Shown piece by piece: positions 42,749 through 51,687 of a DNA stretch of 64,000 nt. Positions within the stretch are counted from its first letter, which is position 1; each line of letters opens with the position of its first letter. Source of the DNA: Zavarzinia marina (lineage in GTDB: Bacteria > Pseudomonadota > Alphaproteobacteria > Zavarziniales > Zavarziniaceae); contig NZ_JAKGSB010000001.1 in the NCBI RefSeq assembly GCF_021568905.1, positions 124,001-188,000 on the forward strand, written 5' to 3'. Made by a program: the position numbers and the translations under genes. Under the pieces are notes generated by a model. The model had not been told where the DNA came from. It made no database searches and worked only from the letters and a program-made list of their open reading frames with translations.

Positions 42749-43627
42749 ATGGCCGATATCGCACTCAGCGCAACTTCCAGGGCAAACCTATTGTCCCTGC
42801 AGGATACGACCGATCTTGCCAACCGGACCCAGTCGCGTCTTTCGACCGGGCTGAAGGTGGCGAGCGCCCTCGACGACGCCGTCGCCTATTTCCAGTCGAA
42901 GGCGCTCAGCGACCGCGCCGCCGACTTCACCGACCGCAAGAACGAGATCGACCAGGGCATCTCGTCGCTGAAGTCGGCGCTGAACGCGACCGAGGCCGTC
43001 GACAAGATCCTGAAGCAGATCAAGGGCGTCGCCATCTCGGCCAAGACCGCCGACGACGCCACCAAGGCGGATCTTTCGGCGCAGTTCAAGGACCTGCTGA
43101 ACCAGTTCAACAGCCTGCTGGCCGATGCGTCCTATCAGGGCACGAACCTGATCACCGGCACCACCCAGGACCTGACGGTCAAATTCTCCGAGGTCAGCAC
43201 GTCCGAACTGGTGGTTGCGGGCCGCGACCTGCGCGCCGGCGCGCTGTTCACCGATGCCGCCGCGGCGGACGAGGCGGGCACCGTGCTCTTCGTCAATCTG
43301 ATCGGCGGCAGCTCCTTCACCGACATCCAGGCCTCGGTCCTGGTGACCTCGCTGAACGATCTGACCGACAAGATCGACGGCGCGATCTCCAGCGTCCGCG
43401 CGACCACCGCCAGCCTCGGCGCCAACATCACCCTGCTGCAGACCCGCCTCGACTTCTCGAAGCAGTACATCAACTCGCTGACGGAAGGTGGCGACAAGCT
43501 GACCCTGGCCGACCTGAACGAGGAAGGCGCGAACCTGGTCACCCTGCAGACCCGTCAGCAGCTCGCGCTCCGCGCGCTGTCCTTCGCCGGCCAGAACGAA
43601 CAGGCCGTGCTCCAGCTCTTCCAGTAA
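42749..43627 (+). CDS. Flagellin
   Basis: The 292-residue protein has the conserved N-terminal domain (LANRTQSRLSTGLKVASALDDAVAYFQSKALSDRAADFTDRKNEIDQGISSL) and C-terminal coil (LQTRLDFSKQYINSLTEGGDKLTLADLNEEGANLVTLQTRQQLALRALS), separated by a short variable part of about 100 residues. It assembles into the filament. Ser and Thr are common in the middle part and could carry glycans; nonulosonic-acid genes follow downstream. Its strong ribosome site (AGAAAGGACTTGAACC) and long regulated leader fit high expression. Confidence 0.94.
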   Translation: MADIALSATSRANLLSLQDTTDLANRTQSRLSTGLKVASALDDAVAYFQSKALSDRAADFTDRKNEIDQGISSLKSALNATEAVDKILKQIKGVAISAKTADDATKADLSAQFKDLLNQFNSLLADASYQGTNLITGTTQDLTVKFSEVSTSELVVAGRDLRAGALFTDAAAADEAGTVLFVNLIGGSSFTDIQASVLVTSLNDLTDKIDGAISSVRATTASLGANITLLQTRLDFSKQYINSLTEGGDKLTLADLNEEGANLVTLQTRQQLALRALSFAGQNEQAVLQLFQ

Positions 43628-43653
43628 GCCAACGCGAATAAAGGAGACGCAAG

Positions 43654-44010
43654 ATGACCGTTCTCGCCCAGCCGACTTTCGCTTCGGCCGCCGCTCTCTC
43701 GCCGCGCGAGGAAGCCGCCTATCCCTTCCTCGAATGCGCCGTCCTGCTGGACAATGCGCGCAAGTCCGAGCCGGCGATCCAGCTTGCCGACGCGCTCGAC
43801 GTCAATGCGCTGCGCTGGCAGACCGTGGCCAACCGCGCCCTCGGCCGGAACCGCGACCTGCCGCACGGCACGGCCGATTTCTTCGGCCGCGCCAGCCGCT
43901 TCATGGTGGAAGCGGCCCGCACCATGCGTCAGCGCCCGGACGACGACGTGATCGACATGATGATCAGCATGAACCTGAACATGTCGGAGACGATCCTCAC
44001 CGCTCGCTGA
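43654..44010 (+). CDS. flaF: Flagellar biosynthesis regulator FlaF
   Basis: The 118-residue protein directly follows flagellin (26 bp) with a strong ribosome site (AAAGGAGACGCAAG). It is helical with FLECAVLLDNARKS, ALRWQTVANRALGRNRDL and a C-terminal MMISMNLNMSETIL. This fits FlaF, which promotes flagellin translation and export in Alphaproteobacteria as the counterpart of FlbT. FlaF sequences are poorly conserved, so the call leans on position. No flbT gene follows; the strand switches to nonulosonic acid genes. Confidence 0.72.
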   Translation: MTVLAQPTFASAAALSPREEAAYPFLECAVLLDNARKSEPAIQLADALDVNALRWQTVANRALGRNRDLPHGTADFFGRASRFMVEAARTMRQRPDDDVIDMMISMNLNMSETILTAR

Positions 44011-44026
44011 CCGCCGCCACCGGCGG

Positions 44027-44050
44027 CCGGAGGGGAGCCTGTCCCTCCGG
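44027..44050. terminator. Hairpin between convergent flaF and neuB-like genes
   Basis: CCGGAGGG (44027-44034), loop GAGCCTGT and CCCTCCGG (44043-44050) form a perfect 8-bp stem in the 81-bp convergent gap. There is no T-run on either side, so it may stabilise 3' ends rather than terminate. Confidence 0.45.
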
Positions 44051-44091
44051 CATGCCGGGGCGGCCAACGCCGCCGCGATTGATGACTGTCT

Positions 44092-45141
44092 TCAGGCGAA
44101 ATCCTCGAGGCCCAGGGGCCGGCCTGCCGCGATGTCGCGGGTCAGGCGGCGGCCCACCACGAGGTCGAGGCGATCGGCGGGAATGCCGTCGCCGGGCCGC
44201 AGCGCCACCAGGTCCTCCAGCGAAATGGGATCCCCGGCGTGCAGGCCATGAGCGGCGCAGAGACTGCGCTGCGCCACCGCCGCGACATCGCCCTCCGAGG
44301 CGCGCGGCCGCTTCACCCCATCCCCCAGCGCCTTTTCGACCGCCCGGACGCCCGCGACCAGCGCGGCGAATTCGTCCGGCAGGGCGGAGGCGCGATGATC
44401 GGGCCCCGGCAGTTCGTGATCGAGGGTGATGTGCTTCTCGATGATCGCGGCGCCGAGCGCCCGGGCCGCCAGCGCGCATTCGTTGCCGAGCGTATGGTCG
44501 GAGTAACCGGTGACGACGCCCAGCGCCTTCGCCATCACGGGGATCGCGCGGAGATTGGCGTCCGCCGGATCGGCCGGATAGTTCGACGTGCATTGAAGGA
44601 CCGCGACCGGCCCGCCGCCCGCCCGCGCCAGATGATCGAGCGCGGTATCAACGTCGGCGAGGCGGGCCATGCCGGTCGACAGGATCACCGGCAGGCCGGT
44701 GCGCCCGACGGCGGCGAGATGCAGATGGTTGCGCACCTCGCCCGAGGGGATCTTGATCACCGGCAGGCCGAGGCCGACGAGGAAGCTGAGGCTGCGCGGG
44801 TCGAACGGCGTCGACAGGAACAGGATACCCCGGGCCTCGGCATAGCGCGCGAGACCGGCGAAATCGTCGAAGGTGAGTTCGAGAGAACGCAGGAGGTCGG
44901 CCTGGGTGCCGTTCGCGCCGGTCGTATCCTGCTGATAGGCGGCCTTGCGGGCGTCGGGCCGGGTCAGGGCATCGGTGCGCCAGGTCTGGAACTTCACGGC
45001 ATCGGCGCCGCATTCGGCGGCGGCGTCGATCAGGCGCCGGGCCATGGCGATGTCGCCGTTATGATTCACGCCGGCTTCGGCGATGATGAAACAGGGTGCG
45101 TCTCCCCCGACGGGGCGGCCGGCGATGTGAAAGCCGTTCAT
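44092..45141 (-). CDS. NeuB/LegI-type nonulosonic acid synthase
   Basis: The 349-residue enzyme belongs to the sialic-acid synthase family, condensing a 6-carbon amino sugar with phosphoenolpyruvate to a 9-carbon acid. Diagnostic features include FIIAEAGVNHNGDIAMARRLIDAA, AVKFQTWRTD, FLSTPFD, IKIPSGEV and the C-terminal SAF (antifreeze-like) domain (DLVALRPGDGIPADRLDLVVGR). Family traits and the neighbouring PtmE-like gene favour legionaminic acid over sialic or pseudaminic acid. It overlaps the acyltransferase gene by 4 bp. Product identity is inference. Confidence 0.88.
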   Translation of the reverse strand: MNGFHIAGRPVGGDAPCFIIAEAGVNHNGDIAMARRLIDAAAECGADAVKFQTWRTDALTRPDARKAAYQQDTTGANGTQADLLRSLELTFDDFAGLARYAEARGILFLSTPFDPRSLSFLVGLGLPVIKIPSGEVRNHLHLAAVGRTGLPVILSTGMARLADVDTALDHLARAGGGPVAVLQCTSNYPADPADANLRAIPVMAKALGVVTGYSDHTLGNECALAARALGAAIIEKHITLDHELPGPDHRASALPDEFAALVAGVRAVEKALGDGVKRPRASEGDVAAVAQRSLCAAHGLHAGDPISLEDLVALRPGDGIPADRLDLVVGRRLTRDIAAGRPLGLEDFA

Positions 45142-45782
45142 GGCTGAAGATCCTTGCTGGGGAGCGGACGCGCCGGCACGCCGGCGACGCGAAGGCCGGG
45201 CGCCACCTCGGCGGTGACGGTGGCGCCGGCGGCGACGAAGGCGCCCGCGCCGATGGTCAGGGGGCGGCCGGGCCTGCCGTTCGCGACGCTGGCGCCGATG
45301 CCGAGAAAGGCATCCTCGCCGATCGCGACATTGCCGGCGACATGAACCCCGGGGGACAGACTGGCGAAGGCCCCGATGGCGACGTCATGGGCGATGGTGA
45401 CGCCCGGGTTGACCAGGACATGAGCGCCGACCGCGACGTCGACGGTGAAGACGGCGCCGGGCAGCACCAGCACGCCGTCGGCGAAACCGACGCCGGGTCC
45501 GGTGACGGTGGTCGGATCGATCAGGGCCGGACAGGCGAAGCCGAGATCCGCCGCGACGGCGGCAAGGCGTCGGCGCAGGGCGTGGTCGCCGACGGCGATC
45601 ACCGCGTCGGCGCCGGGGTGGCGGCGCGCGGCCTCCGCCTCGGTCATCACGGGGATGTCGTGGATGGCGGGGCCGGGGGCGCGATCGACGAAGGCGGCCG
45701 CCTCGTGACCGAGACGGCGGGCGACCATGGCCGCCTCACGGGCAAGGCCGCCCGCGCCGAAGACGACCAGGGTCGGCACCAT
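45138..45782 (-). CDS. NeuD/PglD-type sugar O- or N-acyltransferase
   Basis: The 214-residue protein starts with a Rossmann-like half (LVVFGAGGLAREAAMVARR) and continues as a left-handed beta-helix with hexapeptide repeats (GVGFADGVLVLPGAVFTVDVAVGAHVLVNPGVTIAHDVAIGAF). This NeuD/PglD/LegH architecture acetylates amino sugars on the nonulosonic acid pathway. Its ATG shares a base with the stop of the PtmE-like gene and its stop overlaps neuB, so the three are translationally coupled. Confidence 0.86.
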   Translation of the reverse strand: MVPTLVVFGAGGLAREAAMVARRLGHEAAAFVDRAPGPAIHDIPVMTEAEAARRHPGADAVIAVGDHALRRRLAAVAADLGFACPALIDPTTVTGPGVGFADGVLVLPGAVFTVDVAVGAHVLVNPGVTIAHDVAIGAFASLSPGVHVAGNVAIGEDAFLGIGASVANGRPGRPLTIGAGAFVAAGATVTAEVAPGLRVAGVPARPLPSKDLQP

Positions 45783-46864
45783 CACTCGACGCTCGCGGCG
45801 GGGGCGCCGAAGACCGACTGATAGTCGGAATTGGCCTGGGCGAATTCCGCCTTCTGGCCGACGTCCAGCCAATATTCGTGCATGGGGAAGGCGACGACCT
45901 TGCCGCCGGTCTCGCCCACGCGGTCGATCAGCGTCGGCATGTCGAGGGCGGCGCCCGGCTCGATCTCGCGCAGCGCCTCGGGCGAGAGGACATAGACCGC
46001 GGCATTGACCAGGAAGCGCAGTTCCGGCTTCTCGGTGATGCGCGCGACGAGGCGGCCGGCAAGGTCGACGGTGCCGTAAGGCACCTTCACCCGATATTCG
46101 CGGACGCAGAGGGTGATGTCGGCGCGCTGGCTGTGGTGATAGGCGAGCAGCGCGTCATAGTCGACATTGGTCAGGAGGTCGCCGTTGGCGACCACGATCG
46201 GTTCCGTCACCGCGTCCCGCACCAGCCCCAGGGCCCCCGCCGTGCCCAGCGGCTCGTCCTCGTGGACATAGCGGATCTCGACGCCGAAGCGGCTGCCGTC
46301 GCCGAAGTGGTCCTCGATCTTCTGGGCCTGGTAGTGGACCGAGATGAAGAAGCGGCGGAACCCGTGGCGGACGAAGGATTCGAGGATCGTCTGCAGGATC
46401 GGGCGATCGCCGACGGTCAGCATGGGTTTCGGGGTATCGTCGGTCAGGGGCGCCAGACGCTTGCCGAAGCCGCCCGCCATCAGCATGACCCAGCCGGGCC
46501 GCCGGTCGGCGTTGATCGCGGCCCGGTCCAGGGGTTCGAGGCCGATCAGCCGGCCCTCGGCATCGGTCACCGGCAGGTGACGGATGTGAAGCTGGCGGCA
46601 GCGGGAATAGAGCGCGAAAAGCTCGTTCGTGCCGAGGCCGACGCGCTTCGCCATGGGGCGCGTGTTCATCACCTCGGCCACCGGCGCCTCGAAATCGCGG
46701 CCGGCCAGAAGGGCGCGGCGCACGTCGCCGTCCGTCACCGTGCCGACCAGCCGTTCGTCGCCGTCGGCGACGAGGCAGATCTTCAACGGCGCGCTGTTCA
46801 GCACCTCGACCGCGCGGCGCAGGGGCCAGTCGGGGCGGATCAGCATTTCGTGCCAATCGATCAT
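45782..46864 (-). CDS. PtmE-like CBS-domain nucleotidyltransferase
   Basis: The 360-residue protein has two CBS repeats at the N-terminus (residues 1-120; LVADGDERLVGTVTDGDVRRALLAG, RHLPVTDAEGRLIG). A nucleotidyltransferase domain follows, with MAGGFGKRLAPLTDDTPKPMLTVGDRPIL, VHEDEPLGTAGAL and NGDLLT. Campylobacter PtmE, with the same architecture, makes GDP-GlcN for legionaminic acid on flagellin. It heads a three-gene unit with the NeuD- and NeuB-like genes. The nucleotide and sugar preferred here cannot be read from sequence. Confidence 0.88.
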   Translation of the reverse strand: MIDWHEMLIRPDWPLRRAVEVLNSAPLKICLVADGDERLVGTVTDGDVRRALLAGRDFEAPVAEVMNTRPMAKRVGLGTNELFALYSRCRQLHIRHLPVTDAEGRLIGLEPLDRAAINADRRPGWVMLMAGGFGKRLAPLTDDTPKPMLTVGDRPILQTILESFVRHGFRRFFISVHYQAQKIEDHFGDGSRFGVEIRYVHEDEPLGTAGALGLVRDAVTEPIVVANGDLLTNVDYDALLAYHHSQRADITLCVREYRVKVPYGTVDLAGRLVARITEKPELRFLVNAAVYVLSPEALREIEPGAALDMPTLIDRVGETGGKVVAFPMHEYWLDVGQKAEFAQANSDYQSVFGAPAASVE

Positions 46865-46950
46865 GGGATCTCCGCCTTCCCGTGAATGTTCCGGCGCATT
46901 ACACCGCGGACACGGTTAACAAGCGGTTTGCGCCCGGCGCGTCGCGGGGG

Positions 46951-49143
46951 TCACAACAGGCTGTGGATGCGGTTGCCGCCGGCGCTCTTCGCCATATACA
47001 TGGCGGCGTCGGCGCGTTTGATCACCTGCTGGGGATCGCGCTGTTCACCGCTGGTCGCGGCGATGCCGATGCTGGCGGAGATGTGCACGTCGCGGTCCGA
47101 GATGCGGAAGGGCCGGTCGAGGGCGGCCCGGATGCGCTCCGCCAGTTCGATCACGCCGAGGTCTTCGCCGGCCAGCGGCAGGACCACGACGAATTCGTCG
47201 CCGCCGATGCGGGCCACCGTATCGTCGGCCCGGACCGTATCGCTGATCCGCCGCGCCACCTGGCACAGCAGATCGTCGCCGGCGCGGTGGCCATAGGTGT
47301 CGTTCACCGGCTTGAAGTGGTCGAGATCGATGAAGAGCACGGCGGCCCGGTCGCGGCGCCGCCGCGCCTGGGGCACGGCCTGGCCCAGTCGGTCCATCAT
47401 CAGGGTCCGGTTGGGCAGGCCGGTCAGGCTGTCGAAATTGGCGCGGCGCCAGATCTCCTGGTCCATGCGCTTGCGCTCGGTGATGTCGGACAGCAGCGCG
47501 ACATAGCGCAGCACCTTGCCCTCGGCGTCCTTCACGACGCTGATCTTCAGCCATTCGACGAAGATCTGACCGTTCTTGCGACGGTTGGTGATCTCGCCTT
47601 CCCAATGGCCCTTGGTGTCGAGGGAGGCGGCCATGGCGTGGTAGAATTCCGGGCCGTGGACGCCGGAACGCAGCAGTTCGCCGGGCGAGCGGCCGACCGC
47701 CTCCTCCGGCGAATAGCCCGTGATCTCGGTGAAGGCCGGATTGACCGAAACGATGCGCCGGTCGGCGCCCGTGACCATGATGCCCTCGTTCGCCGCCTCG
47801 AACACCGATTGGCTAATGTGCATGGAATCCTCCAGCATCACCAGGCGCGTCACATCGGTGAAGGAGATGACGGCGCCGAGCGACGTCTCGTCCTCGTCCA
47901 TCACCCTGCGGGAGTGGAACGACAGCCAGCGCCGGTTGCCGTCGCGCCGGGTCACCGGGTGCAGGGCGCTGCGGTCGCGCTGGCGGTTGGCGAGCGCGGT
48001 GGGGAATTCCGTGGCCGGCAGGGGACGCCCCTGGTCGTCCAGCAGGGCGGCGCCGCGATTGAGCAAGCCGTCCTCGTCGACGCCGAGGAGATCGAGCGCG
48101 GACTGGTTCCAGAGCGTGACGCGGCCGGTCTCGTCCACCAGGATCATGCCGTCGGGCACAGCATCGAACAGGCGGCGATAACGGTCGTCCGCATGATGCA
48201 GGCGGCGGCGTTGTTCGACATCGCGCAGGACGAGGAAGCCGGTGATTCCGAACAGGGCCGTGAACATCACCGTGACCAGGATGTTGTTGGCGATGTACTG
48301 GTCGATTTCCCGGTCGGGCGTCGCCAGGATGTCGGCGCGCGCCTGGGTGAAGGTCGCCACCAGCGGGGTGCCGGGGATCGTTCGCCAGGCGACGACGGCG
48401 GCATCTTCCGTCGGGCCGGACGTCGTGTATACGCCGGCGTCGCCGTTGCCGGCGCCCATATGCGCGATGATCTCGGCGTCGGGGGCCGGGGAACCGCCGG
48501 GCGGGCCGCTGCGGGCGATCATGCTGCCGTCGTCACGGTGCCGGATAGCCAGTTGCTCGTGCGCGCCGAGGCCGAGGGCCGCCAGCCGCGACGACAGATA
48601 GTCGGGCGACAGCGCGAAGAGGATGACGCCCGCGAAGACGCCCCCGCGCTCGATGGGCCTGACGAAAAGGATCCACGTCCGGCCCGCGTGGCGGCCGGTG
48701 ATGGGAGACGTGATGATCAGGCGGTCGGTCGCATCGTCGCGCAGCGCCCGGAAATAGTCGCGGTCAGCGATCGTTATGTCCGAGAGGCTGGCTTCGGACG
48801 AAGCCAGCGGAGCGCCGTCGGCGTCGAAGACCCAGGCCGAGAAATCGCCGTTCGGACCGAAGAGGTCGCGGCTGCGCAGCGCGTCCTCCCTGAAATCGAA
48901 ACCGTCCAGCGCGATCTCGCTGCGCAGGTCGAGCAGGAGGAAATCGACCTCGCGCACGACCGAGGTGAATTGCTGGGCGACGGCGATGGTGATCCGGTTG
49001 CCGTAGGTTTCAGCCTCGGCAATCGCGTGGCGGCGAAATTCGCCCGCCGCGCGCAGCAAATAGATCCAATAGATGCTGCCGACCACCAGCGCGGTCCCAA
49101 GCAACAGGATCACGGAAGATCGGTAACGGCGAAGCGAGGGCAT
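46951..49143 (-). CDS. Membrane PAS-GGDEF diguanylate cyclase
   Basis: The 730-residue protein makes cyclic di-GMP. An N-terminal helix (about residues 10-30), a periplasmic Cache-type sensor domain (about 35-280) and a second helix (about 288-306) are followed by two PAS domains (about 315-435 and 445-565). The C-terminal GGDEF domain has intact GGDEF at residues 647-651. The inhibitory site RxxD is RADD at 638-641, spaced five residues before it, so product inhibition is likely. No EAL domain is present. It lies downstream of the nonulosonic acid unit and may link motility to surface life, though the signal is unknown. Confidence 0.94.
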   Translation of the reverse strand: MPSLRRYRSSVILLLGTALVVGSIYWIYLLRAAGEFRRHAIAEAETYGNRITIAVAQQFTSVVREVDFLLLDLRSEIALDGFDFREDALRSRDLFGPNGDFSAWVFDADGAPLASSEASLSDITIADRDYFRALRDDATDRLIITSPITGRHAGRTWILFVRPIERGGVFAGVILFALSPDYLSSRLAALGLGAHEQLAIRHRDDGSMIARSGPPGGSPAPDAEIIAHMGAGNGDAGVYTTSGPTEDAAVVAWRTIPGTPLVATFTQARADILATPDREIDQYIANNILVTVMFTALFGITGFLVLRDVEQRRRLHHADDRYRRLFDAVPDGMILVDETGRVTLWNQSALDLLGVDEDGLLNRGAALLDDQGRPLPATEFPTALANRQRDRSALHPVTRRDGNRRWLSFHSRRVMDEDETSLGAVISFTDVTRLVMLEDSMHISQSVFEAANEGIMVTGADRRIVSVNPAFTEITGYSPEEAVGRSPGELLRSGVHGPEFYHAMAASLDTKGHWEGEITNRRKNGQIFVEWLKISVVKDAEGKVLRYVALLSDITERKRMDQEIWRRANFDSLTGLPNRTLMMDRLGQAVPQARRRRDRAAVLFIDLDHFKPVNDTYGHRAGDDLLCQVARRISDTVRADDTVARIGGDEFVVVLPLAGEDLGVIELAERIRAALDRPFRISDRDVHISASIGIAATSGEQRDPQQVIKRADAAMYMAKSAGGNRIHSLL

Positions 49144-49286
49144 CAGGTTCCAATAGAGGAAGGGCGTCGCCGACGGCGAAACGCCACGGCCTGTGTTTTG
49201 ACAAGTATGTCGTCAAGGTGCCTAAGATTTCGTTGCCGGGCACGCGCCGATCGTTTTTTGGGAACAATTGTTGCCGCCTTCGCCAA

Positions 49287-50162
49287 CTATTGCGGCATGG
49301 GCGAGGCCGAGGACATCCGTCGATTGCAGAATTCGGCGATGACCTGGCACAGGGCGGTCGCCGCCTCCGGTGCGTCGGGCCGATGTTCGAGGGCGATTTC
49401 GGTCGACGGCACGGGGGGCATGCCGTCGTCGGGCCCCATCACCCGGTGATGCGGCGCGACCGTTGCCCGCTCCATCAGCGCGACGCCGAGGCCGCCGGCG
49501 ATCGCCGCCTGCACGCCGGCCAGATTGGGGCTCTCGTAGGCGACGCGCCAGCGCCGGCCGGCCGCTTCGAGCGCGCGTATCGCCCGTTCGCGATAGAGGC
49601 AGCCGGGCAGGAAGGTGATCAGGGGCAGGGGATCGACGCCGCCGGCAAGATCATGATCTCGGCTGGCGATCCAGACCAGGCGTTCGGGCCAGGCGCCGAA
49701 GCCCCCCGCCACGCCGGGATCGCGCTTCGCCAGAACCGCGTCGTGGCGGCCCTGGGCAAGGCCGTCCCGCAGCGCGACGCTCAGGTCGCAGCGCACTTCC
49801 AGCCGCACGTCGGGCCGGCGGCGGGCGAATTCGGCGATGACGTCGGTCAGGGCGGTGACGGCGAAATCCTCGGGAATGCCGAGGCGGACCACGGTCGCTG
49901 GCCGTTCGCCGCCCAGCGCCTGATGCGCTTCCGACGCGATCGCCAGCAGGCGCCGGGCATAGCCGAGCAGGGTTTCCCCCGCGTCGGTCAGTTGAACGCG
50001 GCGGCGGTCGCGCCGGAACAGGGGCTGGCCCACGGCCTCCTCCAGCCGGCGGATCTGCTGGCTGACGGTCGATTGGGTGCGGTGGACCTTTTCTCCGGCA
50101 CTGGTGAAGCCGCCGGTATCCGCCACCGAGACGAAGCTGCGCAGAAGGTCGAGATCGAACAC
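49287..50162 (-). CDS. LysR-family transcriptional regulator
   Basis: The 291-residue protein has the N-terminal winged helix (LLRSFVSVADTGGFTSAGEKVHRTQSTVSQQIRRLEEAVGQPLF) and a C-terminal periplasmic-binding-like effector domain. It is divergent from an EamA transporter gene, the typical arrangement for a regulator and its target. The shared region is AT-rich and contains repeats suitable for binding. Confidence 0.93.
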   Translation of the reverse strand: MFDLDLLRSFVSVADTGGFTSAGEKVHRTQSTVSQQIRRLEEAVGQPLFRRDRRRVQLTDAGETLLGYARRLLAIASEAHQALGGERPATVVRLGIPEDFAVTALTDVIAEFARRRPDVRLEVRCDLSVALRDGLAQGRHDAVLAKRDPGVAGGFGAWPERLVWIASRDHDLAGGVDPLPLITFLPGCLYRERAIRALEAAGRRWRVAYESPNLAGVQAAIAGGLGVALMERATVAPHHRVMGPDDGMPPVPSTEIALEHRPDAPEAATALCQVIAEFCNRRMSSASPMPQ

Positions 50163-50180
50163 GGCATGGATCCATTTTTT

Positions 50181-50220
50181 GAATGATAAGGATGAATATA
50201 TTCAATTTCTGAATGACAAG
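50181..50220. promoter_or_regulatory. LysR/EamA operator region
   Basis: Within the 97-bp divergent gap, GAATGATAAG (50181-50190) and GAATGACAAG (50211-50220) repeat at a 30-bp spacing, flanking the perfect palindrome GAATATATTC (50194-50203). The latter resembles the T-N11-A outline bound by LysR regulators. The region is strikingly AT-rich for this genome. Confidence 0.55.
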
Positions 50221-50259
50221 CCAGCCTGATAGGGTGCCGTCCTCGAAGGAGTAAAGGCC

Positions 50260-51198
50260 ATGACGGTGATGGATCAGGCGATGGTGGGAACACGGACGAG
50301 GGGCGGGGAAATCGCCCTGGTGGCGCTGTTCTGCCTGTTGTGGAGTTCGGCTTTCGCGCCGGCCAAGATCGCCATCGCCGATGCGCCGCCCCTGTTCCTG
50401 CTGTGGCTGCGCTTCCTCGCCGCCGGCGGCCTCTGCCTCGCCATCGGCTGGCGGGCGGGGGAGGGGCGGCTGCCGCGCGGGCGCGACCTCCTCGCCTTCG
50501 GGTTGCTCGGCCTCCTGAACAACGGGATCTATCTGGGCCTGTCGTGGTCCGGCATGGCGACGGTGTCGTCGGGCTTCGCGGCGGTGCTGATCAGCGCCAA
50601 TCCCCTGCTGACCGCCGTTGCCGCCGGCCCCCTGCTGGGGGAACGGCTGGGGCCGCGCAAGGTCTTCGGTCTGCTGCTCGGCCTGGCCGGGGTCGCCATC
50701 GTGCTGCGTTCGCGTCTTGGTGGCGGGGATCTGGGCGGCGGAGATCTGGGGGGCGGCATGGAGGATCCGGGGGGAACGCTGATGGTGGCGGGCGGCCTCA
50801 TCTCCCTCGTCGCGGGGACCGTGCTCTACAAGCGCCTGGCGCCCGCCTCGGTCGGGCCCTGGACGGGAAACGGCCTGCAGGCGCTGTTGGCGGGACTCGC
50901 GCTGCTGCCGGTCAGCCTGATGATCGAGGACATGGACGCGGTCCGGGTGACGCCGTCCCTCCTGCTCGCGCTCGGCTGGATGGTGTTCGGCGTCTCGATC
51001 GGCGGTTACATGCTGTGGTTCCGCATCCTTGCGCGGCACAGCGCGACGGTCGCCAGCAGCCTGCATTTCCTGATGCCGCCGCTCGGCCTCGGCTTCGGCT
51101 GGCTCCTGGCGGGGGAGGCGGTGCCGGCCCTGGATCTGCTGGGGATCGTGCCGATCGCCCTCGGGATCGCGCTCGTCACCCGGCCCGCTCGGCGGTGA
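50260..51198 (+). CDS. EamA-family drug/metabolite transporter
   Basis: The 312-residue membrane protein has ten predicted helices in two EamA halves (FCLLWSSAFAPAKIAIADAPPLFLLWLRF and the second after residue 175). A Gly-rich loop RLGGGDLGGGDLGGGMEDPGG (about 152-172) with three GGGDL units lies between them, a probable slippage expansion. Family members export amino acids, metabolites or drugs. It is probably controlled by the divergent LysR gene. Its 3' end overlaps the next, convergent gene by 23 bp. Confidence 0.88.
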   Translation: MTVMDQAMVGTRTRGGEIALVALFCLLWSSAFAPAKIAIADAPPLFLLWLRFLAAGGLCLAIGWRAGEGRLPRGRDLLAFGLLGLLNNGIYLGLSWSGMATVSSGFAAVLISANPLLTAVAAGPLLGERLGPRKVFGLLLGLAGVAIVLRSRLGGGDLGGGDLGGGMEDPGGTLMVAGGLISLVAGTVLYKRLAPASVGPWTGNGLQALLAGLALLPVSLMIEDMDAVRVTPSLLLALGWMVFGVSIGGYMLWFRILARHSATVASSLHFLMPPLGLGFGWLLAGEAVPALDLLGIVPIALGIALVTRPARR

Positions 51199-51550
51199 AG
51201 CGGCGCGCGGCCGTTCCCGCCGCGGCCGGTTTCCGGTCCGCGACCGCGTCGTGACGGACGGAGAGGGCGAGAACGGTCAGCACCTCGATCAGGCGCGACG
51301 CATCCATCGGCCCCTCGACCCGCGTCCGGCTTTCCAGCCGGACGTGGGCGTTTTCGTCGAGACGGTGGTGATCCGGCTCGCGGGCGTCGCTGCCGGCGAT
51401 CCGCGACAGCCAGCGCTTTCGCCCGGCGGCGTCCTCCGCCGAGAAGGGCAGACCGCCCAGATCGGCGCCCAGGGTCAGAACGTCACCGTCCAGCCGGCCG
51501 TCGAAGGCGGTGCCGTCGACGCGGAAGCGGAAGGTGGAGGCCATGGACAT
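51176..51550 (-). CDS. Hypothetical protein, convergent with the EamA gene
   Basis: The 124-residue frame (ATG 51550, or 51544) encodes FRFRVDGTAFDGRLDGDVLTLGADLGGLPFSAEDAAGRKRW, a beta-rich start, and a helical part (SRLIEVLTVLALSVRHD). No family was recognised. It is a plausible gene because it fits the space, has a start after a weak ribosome site and keeps normal codon use, but the overlap with the EamA 3' end leaves doubt. Confidence 0.5.
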   Translation of the reverse strand: MSMASTFRFRVDGTAFDGRLDGDVLTLGADLGGLPFSAEDAAGRKRWLSRIAGSDAREPDHHRLDENAHVRLESRTRVEGPMDASRLIEVLTVLALSVRHDAVADRKPAAAGTAARRFTAERAG

Positions 51551-51687
51551 GGCACGACAACTCCTATACTGGCAGGGGCACGACCCGGCGGCCGATGATC
51601 CATGGTGATAGACTGTAGCGATCGGGCGGCCGATTCCCCATATGGCCGTCAGGATCCCGTCCTTTCGTTGAAAGAGCCTTAATACTT

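Noticed and set aside
46882-49449. 855-residue plus-strand frame opposite the GGDEF gene
   Set aside because: It mirrors the diguanylate cyclase, has no domain pattern and an unnatural Gly/Arg/Ala-rich composition.
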